From the NCBI RefSeq assembly GCF_001591605.1, contig NZ_BCVF01000003.1, forward strand, positions 1-64,000: 64,000 nucleotides of DNA, read 5' to 3'. The notes beneath the pieces are model-generated. The model ran no database searches and was not told where the DNA came from. It was given only the letters and a program-made list of their open reading frames with translations. The stretch comes from Bacillus badius NBRC 15713 (GTDB lineage Bacteria; Bacillota; Bacilli; Bacillales; Domibacillaceae). The translations under genes were made by a program, and so were the position numbers. Below, piece after piece: positions 46,094-56,219 of the stretch. Numbering within the stretch: position 1 is the first letter of the stretch; each line of letters opens with the position of its first letter.

Positions 46094-47641
46094 ATGTCAA
46101 AGTTTTTAAAAGGGACACTCGTTTTAATGGCAGCTACACTTATCGTAAAAATACTCGGCTTTGTCAACCGCATTGTAATCGCCCGGCTGATCGGCGAGGA
46201 AGGTGTCGGCTTGTACATGATGGTGTTCCCGTCATTCATCCTAGTTGTCACGCTCACACAGATGGGGCTCCCTGTGGCCATATCAAGAAGTGTTGCCGCT
46301 GCTGAAGCACGGGGCGACATTGCCAAAATGAAACGAATTTTAGCCGTATCGCTTTCTATTACTCTCTCATTGTCCTTGCTATTTACACCGGCACTGCTGA
46401 TGATGGCTCCTTACCTGTCAAAAACGCTGTTTACCGATCCGCGCACCTATTATCCGCTAATCGCGATTACACCGGCCATTCCGGTTATTGCTGTTTCATC
46501 CGTACTGCGCGGTTATTTTCAAGGCCGGCAGAACATGAAACCGGCGGCCTATTCCCAGGTGCTAGAGCAGGTCGTTCGCATTGGCTTAATCGCCTTATTT
46601 ACCAAGCAAATGCTGCCGCACGGCATTGAGTACGCAGCAGCTGGAGCTATGGCAGCCGCTACTTGCGGGGAACTCATCTCTTTGCTTTATTTGCTGCTGA
46701 TGTTCCGGTTTAATAAAACGTTTCTGCTTCGCCGCCGCTTTTTCCGGGCGATCCGCACTGGGAAAGAAACAGCTAAAGAACTATTCGAAGTCGCACTTCC
46801 GACAACCGGCAGCCGGCTGATCGGTTCGCTCGGATGGTTCTTTGAGCCCATCGTTGTCACCCAAAGCCTGGCTATTGCCGGGGTGACGGCCGTGGTCGCC
46901 ACCAAGCAGTACGGGGTGCTAACCGGTTATGCCCTTCCGGTAATGTTTTTGCCGTCATTTGTCACATTAGCTTTATCAACCTCTCTTGTTCCGGCTGTCA
47001 GTGAGGCTTATGCCAAAAAGCAGTACCGGCTCCTTGAACATCGCGTTCAGGAGGCCTTGCGTTTTTGCCTTGTAACAGGCGGGCTTTCGGTTCTGCTTTT
47101 ATTTCTGTATGCCGAACCGCTTATGCAATTTATGTATCACTCAACGAATGGCGCTCGTTTTATCGTGTTGATGGCTCCTTTTTTCTTATTTTATTACTAT
47201 CAAGGACCGCTGCAAGCTGTTTTACAAGCTTTAAACTTAGCAAATGCCGCTATGATTAACAGCCTGATCGGGGTATCTGTAAAGCTTGCCGTTATCTTTA
47301 TCTTCGCTTCTCAGCCGCAATTCGGCATTTACGGGGCTGCACTCGGCATGGCCGCCAGTATTTTGCTCGTTACTCTTTTGCATTTAGCAACCGTCTTTAA
47401 GAAAATTACCCTGACATTAAATGTTCACCAGTATGCTAAATTTTCCTTTGTCATGATAACTTCTTTTTTTATCAGCCGCTTTCTGAACGGTTTATGGTTA
47501 GACAAGGCCGGCTCCTTTACTTATCTTGCTGCCGGCGCAGCTGCATCCGCCCTTTGCTATTTCCTCTTGTCTCTTCTGCTCGGCCTTATTACTAAACAAG
47601 ACTTGTCACGGATGCCGCTAATTAAAAGGTTTATTAAGTAA
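46094..47641 (+). CDS. spoVB: Stage V sporulation protein B (MurJ-like flippase)
   Basis: A 515-residue polytopic membrane protein of the MATE/MOP superfamily needed for spore cortex synthesis, probably flipping lipid II precursors. About 14 helices run from FLKGTLVLMAATLIVKILG to LCYFLLSLLLGLIT; the signature RIVIARLIGEEGVGLYMMVF follows the first helix. ATG 46094 follows GGCAGGGAGACAG; the in-frame ATG at 46022 would add 24 residues without a ribosome site. It is divergent from comN. A sigma-E promoter is expected but I could not define it with confidence. Confidence 0.92.
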   Translation: MSKFLKGTLVLMAATLIVKILGFVNRIVIARLIGEEGVGLYMMVFPSFILVVTLTQMGLPVAISRSVAAAEARGDIAKMKRILAVSLSITLSLSLLFTPALLMMAPYLSKTLFTDPRTYYPLIAITPAIPVIAVSSVLRGYFQGRQNMKPAAYSQVLEQVVRIGLIALFTKQMLPHGIEYAAAGAMAAATCGELISLLYLLLMFRFNKTFLLRRRFFRAIRTGKETAKELFEVALPTTGSRLIGSLGWFFEPIVVTQSLAIAGVTAVVATKQYGVLTGYALPVMFLPSFVTLALSTSLVPAVSEAYAKKQYRLLEHRVQEALRFCLVTGGLSVLLLFLYAEPLMQFMYHSTNGARFIVLMAPFFLFYYYQGPLQAVLQALNLANAAMINSLIGVSVKLAVIFIFASQPQFGIYGAALGMAASILLVTLLHLATVFKKITLTLNVHQYAKFSFVMITSFFISRFLNGLWLDKAGSFTYLAAGAAASALCYFLLSLLLGLITKQDLSRMPLIKRFIK

Positions 47642-47686
47642 ACAGGTTCCTTGGATGTTGCCTTGCGCAGAGAACAAACCGCCTGT

Positions 47687-48331
47687 TCATCGCTCTTTTT
47701 CATCAATAAACAGGCGGCCATCATGAAAACTGCAAAACGAAATATCTTTTATGTTTTTATAGCCTCTTTTCTTTAATTCGCGGCTCAGCCATTGTTCCGT
47801 TTTGCCGATCATTTGCAAATGCTCAAGGTGAAGATCGCCGTCAAGCACAATAGGCAAAGTAAAGGAACCGGCCTTTCCTGTCTTTTCTTTTGGAAGGACG
47901 GATAAAGATCCGGATGTTTCTAATATGGCAAATTCAATATCATCAATGTGCCGAATATCCTTTTCACGCAATTGGAGAAGAAGGTCGTGATAATTATATC
48001 GATGCCTTTTCATCGCTTTTTCATCAATTTTCCCATGCTTGATAATAATTTCAGGCTTTCCGTCGATAAACTCACGGAATCTCACGCTTTTAAGCGAGAT
48101 GTAGGCCAGGCTGATTTGGATAATGACGAGAATAAAAATCGGCACAAGCGTATGCATCAACGGATCATTCGGCTGCTCGATCGCAATAACCGCCATTTCG
48201 CCAATCATTAAAAACACAACCAGATCCAAAATACTGAGTTCGCCTATTTCCCTGCGGCCCATCAGCCGGAATACAAATAAAATAACGATATATAAAAATA
48301 TCGCCCGAAAAATGATTGTCCAATAAACCAT
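47687..48331 (-). CDS. yrbG: DUF421 membrane protein (YrbG)
   Basis: A 214-residue protein with three N-terminal membrane helices (TIIFRAIFLYIVILFVFRLM; LSILDLVVFLMIGEMAVIAI; LVPIFILVIIQISLAYISL) and two cytoplasmic DUF421/DUF1657-type domains, including KPEIIIKHGKIDEKAMKRHR. The related YetF and YdfS proteins occur in spore formers and some act in germination or membrane stress. ATG 48331 follows AAAGGAGAGTTCC; the extension to 48400 has no such site. Divergent from yrzE. Confidence 0.86.
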   Translation of the reverse strand: MVYWTIIFRAIFLYIVILFVFRLMGRREIGELSILDLVVFLMIGEMAVIAIEQPNDPLMHTLVPIFILVIIQISLAYISLKSVRFREFIDGKPEIIIKHGKIDEKAMKRHRYNYHDLLLQLREKDIRHIDDIEFAILETSGSLSVLPKEKTGKAGSFTLPIVLDGDLHLEHLQMIGKTEQWLSRELKKRGYKNIKDISFCSFHDGRLFIDEKER

Positions 48332-48427
48332 GGAACTCTCCTTTAGATGAAGTAATGTCATCTTTAGTGTGAGCCTGCGGGAAGAAAACATGAAATCCAA
48401 ACAATGGAAAGTAAGGAGGACTTTAAC

Positions 48428-48799
48428 GTGAAGACTTTCAGCTATGGAATTATGTATGGAACCATCGTCATTTTTGTCTTTGCTGGTGTGTGCAGCCTCG
48501 TCTTTTCTCTTATTTTACGGTTCAGTTCATTAAATGAAGCATCCTTGCAGCTCTCCATTACGATCGCTTCATTCCTTGCTCTTTTTATTGGAGGTGTTAT
48601 TTCCGGGAAACTTTCCGGACAAAAAGGCTGGCTCTCTGGCGGAGCAGCAGGACTTTTGTACAGCCTCATTATGATTCTGTACCAGTATCTTGGCCATAAC
48701 TCCATGTTCAGCTGGGAGCAGTCTATTTATCACCTCTGCTTTATCCTCACAGCCATGATGGGAGGTGTGCTTGGCGTAAATGTTTCTTCGGAAAAATAA
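48428..48799 (+). CDS. yrzE: TIGR04086 family membrane protein (YrzE-like)
   Basis: A 123-residue integral membrane protein with four predicted helices (GTIVIFVFAGVCSLVFSLIL; IASFLALFIGGVISGKLSG; GGAAGLLYSLIMILYQYLG; LCFILTAMMGGVLGVNVSS). It starts with GTG at 48428 behind AAGGAGGACTTTAAC; an in-frame ATG at 48404 is part of a run-in that includes the ribosome site. The function is unknown. The position next to yajC and yrbG matches B. subtilis. Confidence 0.83.
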   Translation: MKTFSYGIMYGTIVIFVFAGVCSLVFSLILRFSSLNEASLQLSITIASFLALFIGGVISGKLSGQKGWLSGGAAGLLYSLIMILYQYLGHNSMFSWEQSIYHLCFILTAMMGGVLGVNVSSEK

Positions 48800-48838
48800 A
48801 AAAAAGCAAATCAGCCTTTGGGTTGATTTGCTTTTTTA
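48799..48838. terminator. Bidirectional terminator between yrzE and yajC
   Basis: The stem AAAGCAAATCA-CC / GG-TGATTTGCTTT is flanked by A-run and T-run, so it serves both convergent genes. Confidence 0.88.
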
Positions 48839-48843
48839 TTTCT

Positions 48844-49110
48844 TTATTGTGGAACGGCTGCTTTTTCAGATACTTCGCGAATAGCTGAACGATCGTATGT
48901 AAGACGGCTGCCATCTCCGCATTTGATCACGACAGTGCCTTCCTCGATTGCATCGATAAATCCGTGCAAACCGCCAATCGTGACAATCTTATCTCCCTTT
49001 TGCAAACTGCTTTGCATTTCTGCTACTGCCTTTTGACGCTTTTGCTGCGGGCGGATAAGCAAAAAGTAGAACAAAACAAACATCAACACGAGCATGATAA
49101 TTGACTGCAT
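48844..49110 (-). CDS. yajC: Preprotein translocase subunit YajC
   Basis: An 88-residue accessory Sec protein. One N-terminal helix (SIIMLVLMFVLFYFLLIRPQ) is followed by the basic family motif RPQQKRQKAVAEMQ and a small cytoplasmic beta domain (LQKGDKIVTIGGLHGFIDAI). It lies 27 bp after tgt in the queA-tgt-yajC operon and starts behind AAAGGGGTGAAATT. Confidence 0.94.
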   Translation of the reverse strand: MQSIIMLVLMFVLFYFLLIRPQQKRQKAVAEMQSSLQKGDKIVTIGGLHGFIDAIEEGTVVIKCGDGSRLTYDRSAIREVSEKAAVPQ

Positions 49111-49137
49111 AATTTCACCCCTTTCTAAGAAGGATGT

Positions 49138-50343
<1,206 letters not shown>

Positions 50344-50404
50344 TCACGCCATGAAAACCAGAAGCTGCAATCATTGAAGCTCCTTGGCTTTCACTCGTGA
50401 ATGA

Positions 50405-51433
50405 TTATTTAATGAGCATAGCATCCCCGAAGCTGAAAAAGCGATATTTTTCGTCCACCGCTTCATGATACGCCTTCATTACATGCTCTTTGCCGGCAAG
50501 AGCGCTGACGAGCATGATTAATGTAGACTTCGGCAAATGAAAGTTGGTAATCATGCCGTCAATGGCTTGAAACGGAAAGCCCGGATAAATAAAAATGTCG
50601 GTCCAGCCGCTTGCCGCCTCAATGCGGCCGTCATGATCCCGTGCGACTGTTTCGAGCGTCCGTGTCGATGTCGTGCCGACACTGATAATGCGGCCGCCGG
50701 CTTCCTTGACTTGCTGAATGAGACGGGCGGTTCCTTCCGATACATGGTAGAACTCCGCATGCATTTCATGTTCTTCAATCGTATCGACAGACACCGGACG
50801 GAATGTGCCTAACCCTACATGCAGCGTTAAAAAGGCCGTATGCACGCCCATTCCTCTAATTTCCTCGAGCAGCTCTTCAGTGAAATGCAGTCCGGCTGTA
50901 GGAGCAGCAGCTGATCCCCGTTCCTTAGCAAAAACGGTCTGATAACGGTCCTTTTCCTCCAGCTGCTCTTTAATATACGGCGGCAGAGGCATTTCGCCGA
51001 GCTCGTCAAGCACCTCATAAAAAATGCCTTCGTACGAAAACTCGAGCACCCGGCCTCCATGTTCCTTTTCCTCTACACATACAGCCTGAAGCCGGCCATC
51101 TCCAAATGTAACCTGGCTGCCGGCTTTTATCCGCTTTGCCGGCTTGACGAGTGTTTCCCAGCGGTCGCCCTCTTCCTGCCTGAGCAGCAGCACTTCTATT
51201 TTCGCGCCGGTATCTTCCTTTGTTCCATACAGGCGGGCAGGCAGCACCTTCGTGTCATTTAATACAAGGCAGTCCCCAGGCTGCAAAAACGAAGTGATAT
51301 TTTTAAATACGTCGTGTGTAATTGCGCCTGTTTTCTTATCAAGCACCATCAGCCGGCTCTCTGTCCGCTCAGCAAGCGGCGTTTGTGCAATTAGCTCTTC
51401 AGGCAGATTAAAATCAAATTCCTCTACTTTCAC
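50405..51433 (-). CDS. queA: S-adenosylmethionine:tRNA ribosyltransferase-isomerase
   Basis: QueA builds epoxyqueuosine from preQ1 in tRNA, after Tgt. The family motifs [58 protein letters not shown] and [10 protein letters not shown] are all present. GTG 51433 gives 342 residues starting [11 protein letters not shown], which lines up with B. subtilis QueA; an ATG three codons upstream (51442) is the alternative, with an AGGG site too close to it. It heads queA-tgt-yajC. Confidence 0.94.
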   Translation of the reverse strand: MKVEEFDFNLPEELIAQTPLAERTESRLMVLDKKTGAITHDVFKNITSFLQPGDCLVLNDTKVLPARLYGTKEDTGAKIEVLLLRQEEGDRWETLVKPAKRIKAGSQVTFGDGRLQAVCVEEKEHGGRVLEFSYEGIFYEVLDELGEMPLPPYIKEQLEEKDRYQTVFAKERGSAAAPTAGLHFTEELLEEIRGMGVHTAFLTLHVGLGTFRPVSVDTIEEHEMHAEFYHVSEGTARLIQQVKEAGGRIISVGTTSTRTLETVARDHDGRIEAASGWTDIFIYPGFPFQAIDGMITNFHLPKSTLIMLVSALAGKEHVMKAYHEAVDEKYRFFSFGDAMLIK

Positions 51434-51452
51434 TTTCTTCATCCCTATCTTT

Positions 51453-51659
51453 TTATTTCCATTTTCCAATAACATAAAAAATGAATGACAGCACAACACT
51501 GACAATAATAGACGTCATAATAGGAAAATAAAATGTTGTGTTTCCTTTTTTAAATAGCAGATCACCGGGCAAGCGCCCGATTTTAACGAACTGCATAACA
51601 AGGCCGAATACAAATAGGATGACTCCTAGCAGCATCAAGGTCTTACCGATTCCGCTCAT
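51453..51659 (-). CDS. DUF2905 small membrane protein
   Basis: A 68-residue protein with two membrane helices ([19 protein letters not shown] and [20 protein letters not shown]) separated by the family motif [19 protein letters not shown]. Members occur widely next to ruvB and queA, as here, but have no known function. The start overlaps the end of ruvB by 17 bp, so it is probably translated from the same messenger. Confidence 0.88.
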   Translation of the reverse strand: MSGIGKTLMLLGVILFVFGLVMQFVKIGRLPGDLLFKKGNTTFYFPIMTSIIVSVVLSFIFYVIGKWK

Positions 51660-52656
51660 TTACCGGAACCTCCATCTGAAAATGATGATACACGAGCTCA
51701 CTGACGATTCGCCCGCGCGGCGTCCGCTGCAAAAAGCCGATTTGCAGCAAATACGGCTCATACACGTCCTCAATCGTGCCGGCTTCCTCACCGATGCTGG
51801 CAGCAATCGTTTCCACACCGACCGGGCCTCCGCGAAAGCGTTCGATAATCGCTTTGAGAAGCTTATGGTCAATATGGTCAAGTCCTCTTCGATCAACCTG
51901 CAGCAGCTCAAGTGCTTCTGCTGCCAATTCGTACGTAATCATTCCGTTGCCTCTTACTTGCGCATAGTCACGCACCCGCTTTAAGAGGCGGTTGGCGATT
52001 CGCGGTGTGCCTCTTGACCGGCGGGCAATTTCTGCGGCACCGGACGGATCGATGTCCGTATGAAAAATGTCAGCCGTTCTTAGCACCACTTCGCGCAGCT
52101 GCTCCTCACTGTAATATTCCAAGCGGCTCAACACACCGAAACGATCACGAAGCGGCGCAGAAAGCGAGCCAGCCCTCGTTGTCGCTCCAATTAACGTAAA
52201 CGGCGGCAAGTCTAGGCGGACAGAGCGTGCGCTTGGCCCCTTGCCAATCACGATATCCAGACAAAAGTCTTCCATTGCCGGATACAGCACTTCTTCTATC
52301 GCGCGAGGCAGCCGGTGAATTTCATCAATAAACAGTACATCTCCCGGTTCAAGTGACGTTAAAACAGCAGCCAAATCCCCAGGTCTCTCAATCGCCGGAC
52401 CCGCTGTTGTCCGCATTTGCACGCCCATTTCATTGGCGATAACAGCTGCAAGCGTTGTTTTGCCGAGTCCGGGCGGCCCGTATAATAACACATGATCAAG
52501 AGTTTCCTGACGCTGCCGGGCAGCCTCGATAAAGATGGCCAAATTGCTTTTCACTTGTTCTTGGCCAATATATTGTTTCAGCGTTTGAGGACGCAGTGAC
52601 TGTTCCTCGTACAACTCTCCCACTTCAGCCGCTCCGGAAACGATGCGTTCTTCCAT
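51643..52656 (-). CDS. ruvB: Holliday junction branch-migration ATPase RuvB
   Basis: RuvB is the AAA+ motor that drives branch migration on RuvA-bound Holliday junctions. The 337-residue protein has Walker [18 protein letters not shown], Walker [11 protein letters not shown], sensor 1 [17 protein letters not shown] and the C-terminal winged helix ([17 protein letters not shown]). It lies 23 bp after ruvA and overlaps the DUF2905 gene. Confidence 0.97.
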   Translation of the reverse strand: MEERIVSGAAEVGELYEEQSLRPQTLKQYIGQEQVKSNLAIFIEAARQRQETLDHVLLYGPPGLGKTTLAAVIANEMGVQMRTTAGPAIERPGDLAAVLTSLEPGDVLFIDEIHRLPRAIEEVLYPAMEDFCLDIVIGKGPSARSVRLDLPPFTLIGATTRAGSLSAPLRDRFGVLSRLEYYSEEQLREVVLRTADIFHTDIDPSGAAEIARRSRGTPRIANRLLKRVRDYAQVRGNGMITYELAAEALELLQVDRRGLDHIDHKLLKAIIERFRGGPVGVETIAASIGEEAGTIEDVYEPYLLQIGFLQRTPRGRIVSELVYHHFQMEVPVNERNR

Positions 52657-52679
52657 CGCACGATCACTCCCTCATTCAT

Positions 52680-53291
52680 TTATCCATTCAGCAACAGCTG
52701 CAAGCCTTTTCGGATATATTGATCGGTCGTTAACTGCTCTGCTTGAAGCTTCTTGCTGATCCTTTTAATTTCCTTGGCTGAATATCCAAGAGCCTCCAAA
52801 GCAAGGAGCGCCTCTTCCAGCTCGGCACAAGCGGCCGGCTTTTGCCCCATGCCGTCCGGATGAAACAAGTTCGGGAAAAACTCCGGCACAACATCTGCCA
52901 ATTTCCCCTTTAAGTCAAGGATCATTTGCCTGGCGGTTTTCTTGCCGACCCCGGGAAATTTCGTCAAAAACTTCTCGTCTTCCTGTTCAATGGCCGATAC
53001 GACCTGCTGAGGTTCGCCGCTTGCGAGCACAGCCAGCGCCCCTTTGGGTCCGATGCCTGATACTGAAATTAACTTTTCAAACAACCGTTTCTCTTCTATA
53101 GAAATAAATCCATACAGCGCCAGTACGTCCTCCCGCACATGTTGGTAGACATAGACGGTAACTGTCTGTTGTTCGTATTTTGCAAAGACAAACGGATTAG
53201 GTGTTAATATTTGAAAACCGATGCCGCCATTTTCAATAACAATATATTCCGGTCCTACGAACGCTACGCTGCCTTTAATATACTCGTACAA
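52680..53291 (-). CDS. ruvA: Holliday junction branch-migration protein RuvA
   Basis: RuvA binds four-way junctions as a tetramer and recruits RuvB. The 203-residue protein has the N-terminal OB-fold ([20 protein letters not shown]), helix-hairpin-helix motifs ([38 protein letters not shown]) and the C-terminal RuvB-binding domain. It starts with TTG at 53291, 9 nt after GGGGAG, which matches the family N-terminus; the longer frame from 53318 would add an unusual extension. Confidence 0.95.
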   Translation of the reverse strand: MYEYIKGSVAFVGPEYIVIENGGIGFQILTPNPFVFAKYEQQTVTVYVYQHVREDVLALYGFISIEEKRLFEKLISVSGIGPKGALAVLASGEPQQVVSAIEQEDEKFLTKFPGVGKKTARQMILDLKGKLADVVPEFFPNLFHPDGMGQKPAACAELEEALLALEALGYSAKEIKRISKKLQAEQLTTDQYIRKGLQLLLNG

Positions 53292-53470
53292 ATTAATTCG
53301 CTCCCCTACACTGCGCATTACTCCTCATTGTATCATAACATGATTTGCCCGTGAAAAAAACAAAAAGAAACGTCTGTTCCTATGCCTGCAGTGCCTCATT
53401 AGCCGCTTGCTTTCCTTTGCGAAACTAACCGGATGAATGTGCTGCGGTATTTCTCCTCTGTTTTTTCCTA

Positions 53471-53530
53471 CTATTTTCTCCAAAAAGAGAAAATAGCAAA
53501 CAAAAAGACTGTCACCAGGGACAGTCTCAG
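53471..53530 (-). terminator. Two hairpins upstream of ruvA
   Basis: AGACTGTC-CCTGGTGAC-AGTCT with TTTTTG on the minus strand (53503-53527) and a perfect 10-bp stem CTATTTTCTC / GAGAAAATAG (53471-53496). The first resembles the arms of family A. Confidence 0.6.
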
Positions 53531-53597
53531 CCTATAGACAAACGGAATGACAAGGGAAGTTTATCCTCAGTCTTTTTACTTTTCTTGCAGATAGGGG

Positions 53598-53665
53598 CTA
53601 TTGATTTCCATTCCAGGCGCTTCGCTTTCCACAGGAGTCTTCGCGCCTTCCATTTCAATCAACAG
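53598..53665. repeat. Degenerate Bacillus-type dispersed repeat
   Basis: TTGATTTCCATTCCAGGCGC followed by TTCGCTTTCCACAGGAGTCT resembles the widespread extragenic repeats of Bacillaceae, here shortened and closed by a partial inverted copy (CCATTTCAATCAACA). The following stretch 53666-53892 holds no supported gene. Confidence 0.5.
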
Positions 53666-53892
53666 AGGTTATAAAAAAAAGCCAGCTGTACAAAACGCTT
53701 GAGGTGAGGAAGAGGATTCCGAAACACCCCCCATCCAAGAAGATCAAACAGACAATGTTAAGGGGGTTTAAAAAACAGACAACGCAGGCGATGCTTACTT
53801 TCGCTGCCATGAACCTTAAGGAAATGGTCTGAATAATGAACTTGGAGAGGTCGGTTATTCTCACAGATAGCCCGACATTCACCTAAAAAAAA

Positions 53893-53945
53893 CAGAAAAG
53901 GGAGCGGAATGAGATCATTCCACTCCTCCTTTGATCGACAAATCA
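53893..53945 (-). terminator. Repeat family B copy 2
   Basis: The stem GGAGTGGAATGA / TCATTCCGCTCC with flanks TTTGTCGATCAAAGGA and CCTTTTCTGTTTTTTTT on the minus strand. It lies about 80 bp after the stop codon of the gene at 54023. Confidence 0.75.
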
Positions 53946-54022
53946 AAACTGTCACTAGGATGGTCTTACACTATAAATTTGGATGTTCGGTTTCCATTGC
54001 AGCATGCTTTATCAGCAGCCCA

Positions 54023-54244
54023 TTAATTAGGAGAAACCATTCCTCCTGCACCTGCAGAGCTGATGTCATCATCCGCTTGTGTGTTCTTTACTTTTTGATA
54101 AGGGCTCTCCGGCTCTGTGTTTTTATTTTTATCGACCGAAATCACTTCAATTCCCTCTTTACTTAATATTTTTTGCAGCCGTTCCGCAAAATCACCGTCC
54201 ATCTTGCTTTCATCATACTGAAGCTCTGCATTTACTATTTTCAT
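54023..54244 (-). CDS. Orphan hypothetical protein, 73 aa
   Basis: A small charged protein beginning MKIVNAELQYDESKMDGDFA, with a possible alpha-beta core (ERLQKILSKEGIEVISVDKN) and a disordered tail (EPESPYQKVKNTQADDDISS). It starts behind an excellent GAGGAGAATAAC site and is followed by a terminator hairpin. I do not recognise the family. It lies in the accessory stretch between rpmG and ruvA, next to the promoter of the candidate RNA at 54370 and transcribed away from it. The promoter was not identified. Confidence 0.6.
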   Translation of the reverse strand: MKIVNAELQYDESKMDGDFAERLQKILSKEGIEVISVDKNKNTEPESPYQKVKNTQADDDISSAGAGGMVSPN

Positions 54245-54335
54245 GTTATTCTCCTCGCTTTCCTTAGTGTATAGTTCTTCTTTTCCCGGCTCCTCCTGAG
54301 TTAAACGCCGGTCTGACCCACGGTTAGAGCCGCAG

Positions 54336-54364
54336 TTGCAATTTCCTGAAAAGCCGTGTATAGT
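54336..54364 (+). promoter_or_regulatory. Sigma-A promoter of the candidate RNA
   Basis: TTGCAA (54336-54341), a 17-bp spacer and TATAGT (54359-54364) on the plus strand. No plus-strand coding gene follows before the terminator at 54567. Confidence 0.6.
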
Positions 54365-54369
54365 GTAAG

Positions 54370-54605
54370 TATCAGCTGCGTTGTGCGTAACCTTAATAAA
54401 GTTTTAACCTTTAAGCTGAAATAGGGAGTTTTAAATTGAAGCTGAAATGTCACGCCTCATTGCTATGAGGACGACAGGAAAGTTTCTGCAAACACCCACT
54501 TTATGGAGTGGTGGTTTTAAAACTTCATTAAACGTACGGCAACTGCGGCCTTTTCTTACATAATTCAAGCCGGTTTCCTTTTGGAAACCGGCTTTCTTGT
54601 TTATT
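54370..54605 (+). ncRNA. Candidate structured non-coding RNA
   Basis: A plus-strand unit of about 235 nt lies between a sigma-A promoter and a perfect 12-bp terminator stem (AAGCCGGTTTCC-TTTT-GGAAACCGGCTT, then TTCTTGTTTATTC). Internal pairing is extensive: TAATAAAGTTTTAACC (near 54395) can pair with GGTTTTAAAACTTCATTA (near 54514); CGCCTCAT-TGCT-ATGAGGACG and CACCCACT-TTAT-GGAGTGGTG form local hairpins; GCTGCGTTG can pair with CAACTGCGGC at the ends. No riboswitch, tmRNA, SRP or RNase P motif was recognised. It carries no convincing reading frame. Confidence 0.5.
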
Positions 54606-54612
54606 CTTGGTG

Positions 54613-54762
54613 TTATTTTGTTTCCCTGTGCAGCGTATGCTTTTTTAAACGAGGGCAGTATTTTTTTAATTCTAAACGCTCTGGATTGTTTCGTTTGTTT
54701 TTGGTTGTTATATAATTTCTATCTCCTGTTTCTGTACAAGCTAACGTAATGGTTACTCTCAC
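54613..54762 (-). CDS. rpmG: Ribosomal protein L33, zinc-independent form
   Basis: A 49-residue L33 ([20 protein letters not shown] to [10 protein letters not shown]). The zinc-binding form has two CxxC pairs; here only one cysteine of each remains (ACTET and YCPRL), so it should not hold zinc. Such C-minus paralogues replace zinc-binding ribosomal proteins in zinc starvation. GTG 54762 lies 8 nt after AAAGGAG. It follows the ZagA-like gene by 25 bp in the same transcript, which supports Zur control. It is too short for ordinary gene prediction cut-offs. Confidence 0.88.
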   Translation of the reverse strand: MRVTITLACTETGDRNYITTKNKRNNPERLELKKYCPRLKKHTLHRETK

Positions 54763-54787
54763 TTTTCATTCTCCTTTGATTTTATTT

Positions 54788-55975
54788 TTATTGAACGGCG
54801 GCAAAGGGCGGCAGCGGATCTTTGAGCCTGGACCATTCTTCTTGCTGCTCCTCCTCTGTTAATAAACAGGCATCCAAGGACTGTTCGATCTCCTCTTTGC
54901 TCATGCCGATTCCGATAAATACAAGCTCTGTCAGCCGATCGCCATACTCCTCATGCCATCTCTCCAGCAGTTCAGGCTCTTCGCTGAGTATTTGCTGTTG
55001 TTCCTCAGCAGGATAAGCTGCAACCCACTCACCCGCTCCTTGAAGTACAATAGAGGGACCTGCCTGTGATAAAATGCAGGCTATATTGTTGCGGGAAGCA
55101 AGCCAAATAAATCCCTTCGCTCTGACTACGTCTTCGGGCCAGTTCTCAAGCCAGTCCATGAAGCGCTCCGGATGAAACGGAAGCTGCCTCCGGTATACGA
55201 AAGACGACAGATTATATTCCTCTGTTTCCGGGATGTGTTCATTATTCAATTCCTTGATCCACCCCGCACTTTGGCTTGCTTCTTCGAAATCAAACAGCTT
55301 CGTATCCAGCACTTGATCAAGCGAAATCTCGCCATGGGCTGTTGAAATGATATCTGCCTGAGGATTTAGCTTTTTCAGAACCGCTTGGAGTTCCAAAGCT
55401 TCTTCCCTTTTCACAAGATCTGTCTTGTTCAATATGATTACATTGGCAAACTCAATTTGGTCAATTAACAAGTCCACCACTTCTCTCGTATCCATTTCAT
55501 CTGCAGCCTCTTTTCGGTCAAGCAAACTTTCGCCTGAAGAAAAGTCAGCCCAAAAACGGTTGGCATCGACTACCGTAACCATCGTATCCAGCCGGCAAAA
55601 AGCCGACAAATCAATTCCTAAGGATTCATCCACGTATGTAAATGTCTGAGCGACCGGCACGGGCTCGCTAATTCCTGTTGACTCAATCACGATATAGTCT
55701 ATATCTCCTGCCTTGGCCAGCTTTTCCACTTCTTTAATTAAATCCTCGCGAAGTGTGCAGCAAATACAGCCATTTTGCATTTCTACAAGTTTTTCCTCTG
55801 TCCGTGCAAATCCCCCTTGTTTAATGAGCGCAGCATCAATATTAACCTCGCTCATATCATTCACAATGACCGCTACTCTTTTTCCTTCTCTGTTTTTTAA
55901 AATATGATTCAGCAACGTTGTTTTGCCAGCACCTAAATAACCGCTTAACACAGTTACAGGAATTTTGCTCTTCAT
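54788..55975 (-). CDS. zagA: CobW/COG0523 GTPase, zinc metallochaperone (ZagA/YciC-like)
   Basis: A 395-residue GTPase of the CobW family. The P-loop [13 protein letters not shown], the CxCC metal motif in [11 protein letters not shown], Walker B-like [10 protein letters not shown] and NKTDL are present, plus the CobW C-terminal domain ([20 protein letters not shown]). In B. subtilis the Zur-repressed ZagA (YciC) supplies zinc to the GTP cyclohydrolase FolE under zinc limitation. Three Zur-box-like sites lie upstream, and a zinc-free L33 gene follows, so this operon is a zinc-limitation unit. Confidence 0.88.
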   Translation of the reverse strand: MKSKIPVTVLSGYLGAGKTTLLNHILKNREGKRVAVIVNDMSEVNIDAALIKQGGFARTEEKLVEMQNGCICCTLREDLIKEVEKLAKAGDIDYIVIESTGISEPVPVAQTFTYVDESLGIDLSAFCRLDTMVTVVDANRFWADFSSGESLLDRKEAADEMDTREVVDLLIDQIEFANVIILNKTDLVKREEALELQAVLKKLNPQADIISTAHGEISLDQVLDTKLFDFEEASQSAGWIKELNNEHIPETEEYNLSSFVYRRQLPFHPERFMDWLENWPEDVVRAKGFIWLASRNNIACILSQAGPSIVLQGAGEWVAAYPAEEQQQILSEEPELLERWHEEYGDRLTELVFIGIGMSKEEIEQSLDACLLTEEEQQEEWSRLKDPLPPFAAVQ

Positions 55976-55998
55976 TCCAACCTCTCCTTGCTTTTGAT

Positions 55999-56019
55999 AA
56001 ACCGTTATGATTACGATTT
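55999..56019. promoter_or_regulatory. Zur box, proximal to zagA
   Basis: The 21-bp dyad with core CGTTATGATTACG flanked by AAAC and ATTT differs from the recalled B. subtilis Zur consensus (core CGTAATNATTACG) at about two positions. It lies about 25 bp upstream of the zagA start, next to the AT-rich likely -10 region. Confidence 0.78.
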
Positions 56020-56084
56020 ATATAATATATTTCTCTCTTGTATACCGCTTACTGCTTATTTCCATCTTTCTTAAACAGCGTCTT

Positions 56085-56138
56085 AAATCAAAATCATTAC
56101 GATTTAAAATCTATAATAAAACGTAATCATTACTATTT
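56085..56138. promoter_or_regulatory. Two distal Zur boxes
   Basis: Two further 21-bp sites, 56085-56105 (core CAAAATCATTACG) and 56118-56138 (core CGTAATCATTACT), each differ from the Zur consensus at about two positions. They lie 110-165 bp upstream of zagA. B. subtilis yciC also has a distant second Zur operator. Confidence 0.7.
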
Positions 56139-56219
56139 GCAAGTGTTTTTTCAAAAATTACAATAGAATAATCCTGCAGAAGCGGTTCATTTTTAAAAGA
56201 ACCTGCTTCTGCATGAAAG

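Noticed and set aside
53655-53955. Two overlapping minus-strand frames that could be transposase remnants
   Set aside because: No transposase motif, terminal inverted repeats or ribosome sites were seen, so no IS call is made.
54370-54605. Assignment of the candidate RNA to RNase P, SRP, tmRNA or a cobalamin riboswitch
   Set aside because: The hallmark sequences of these RNAs that I looked for are absent, and no gene follows on the plus strand that a riboswitch could control.
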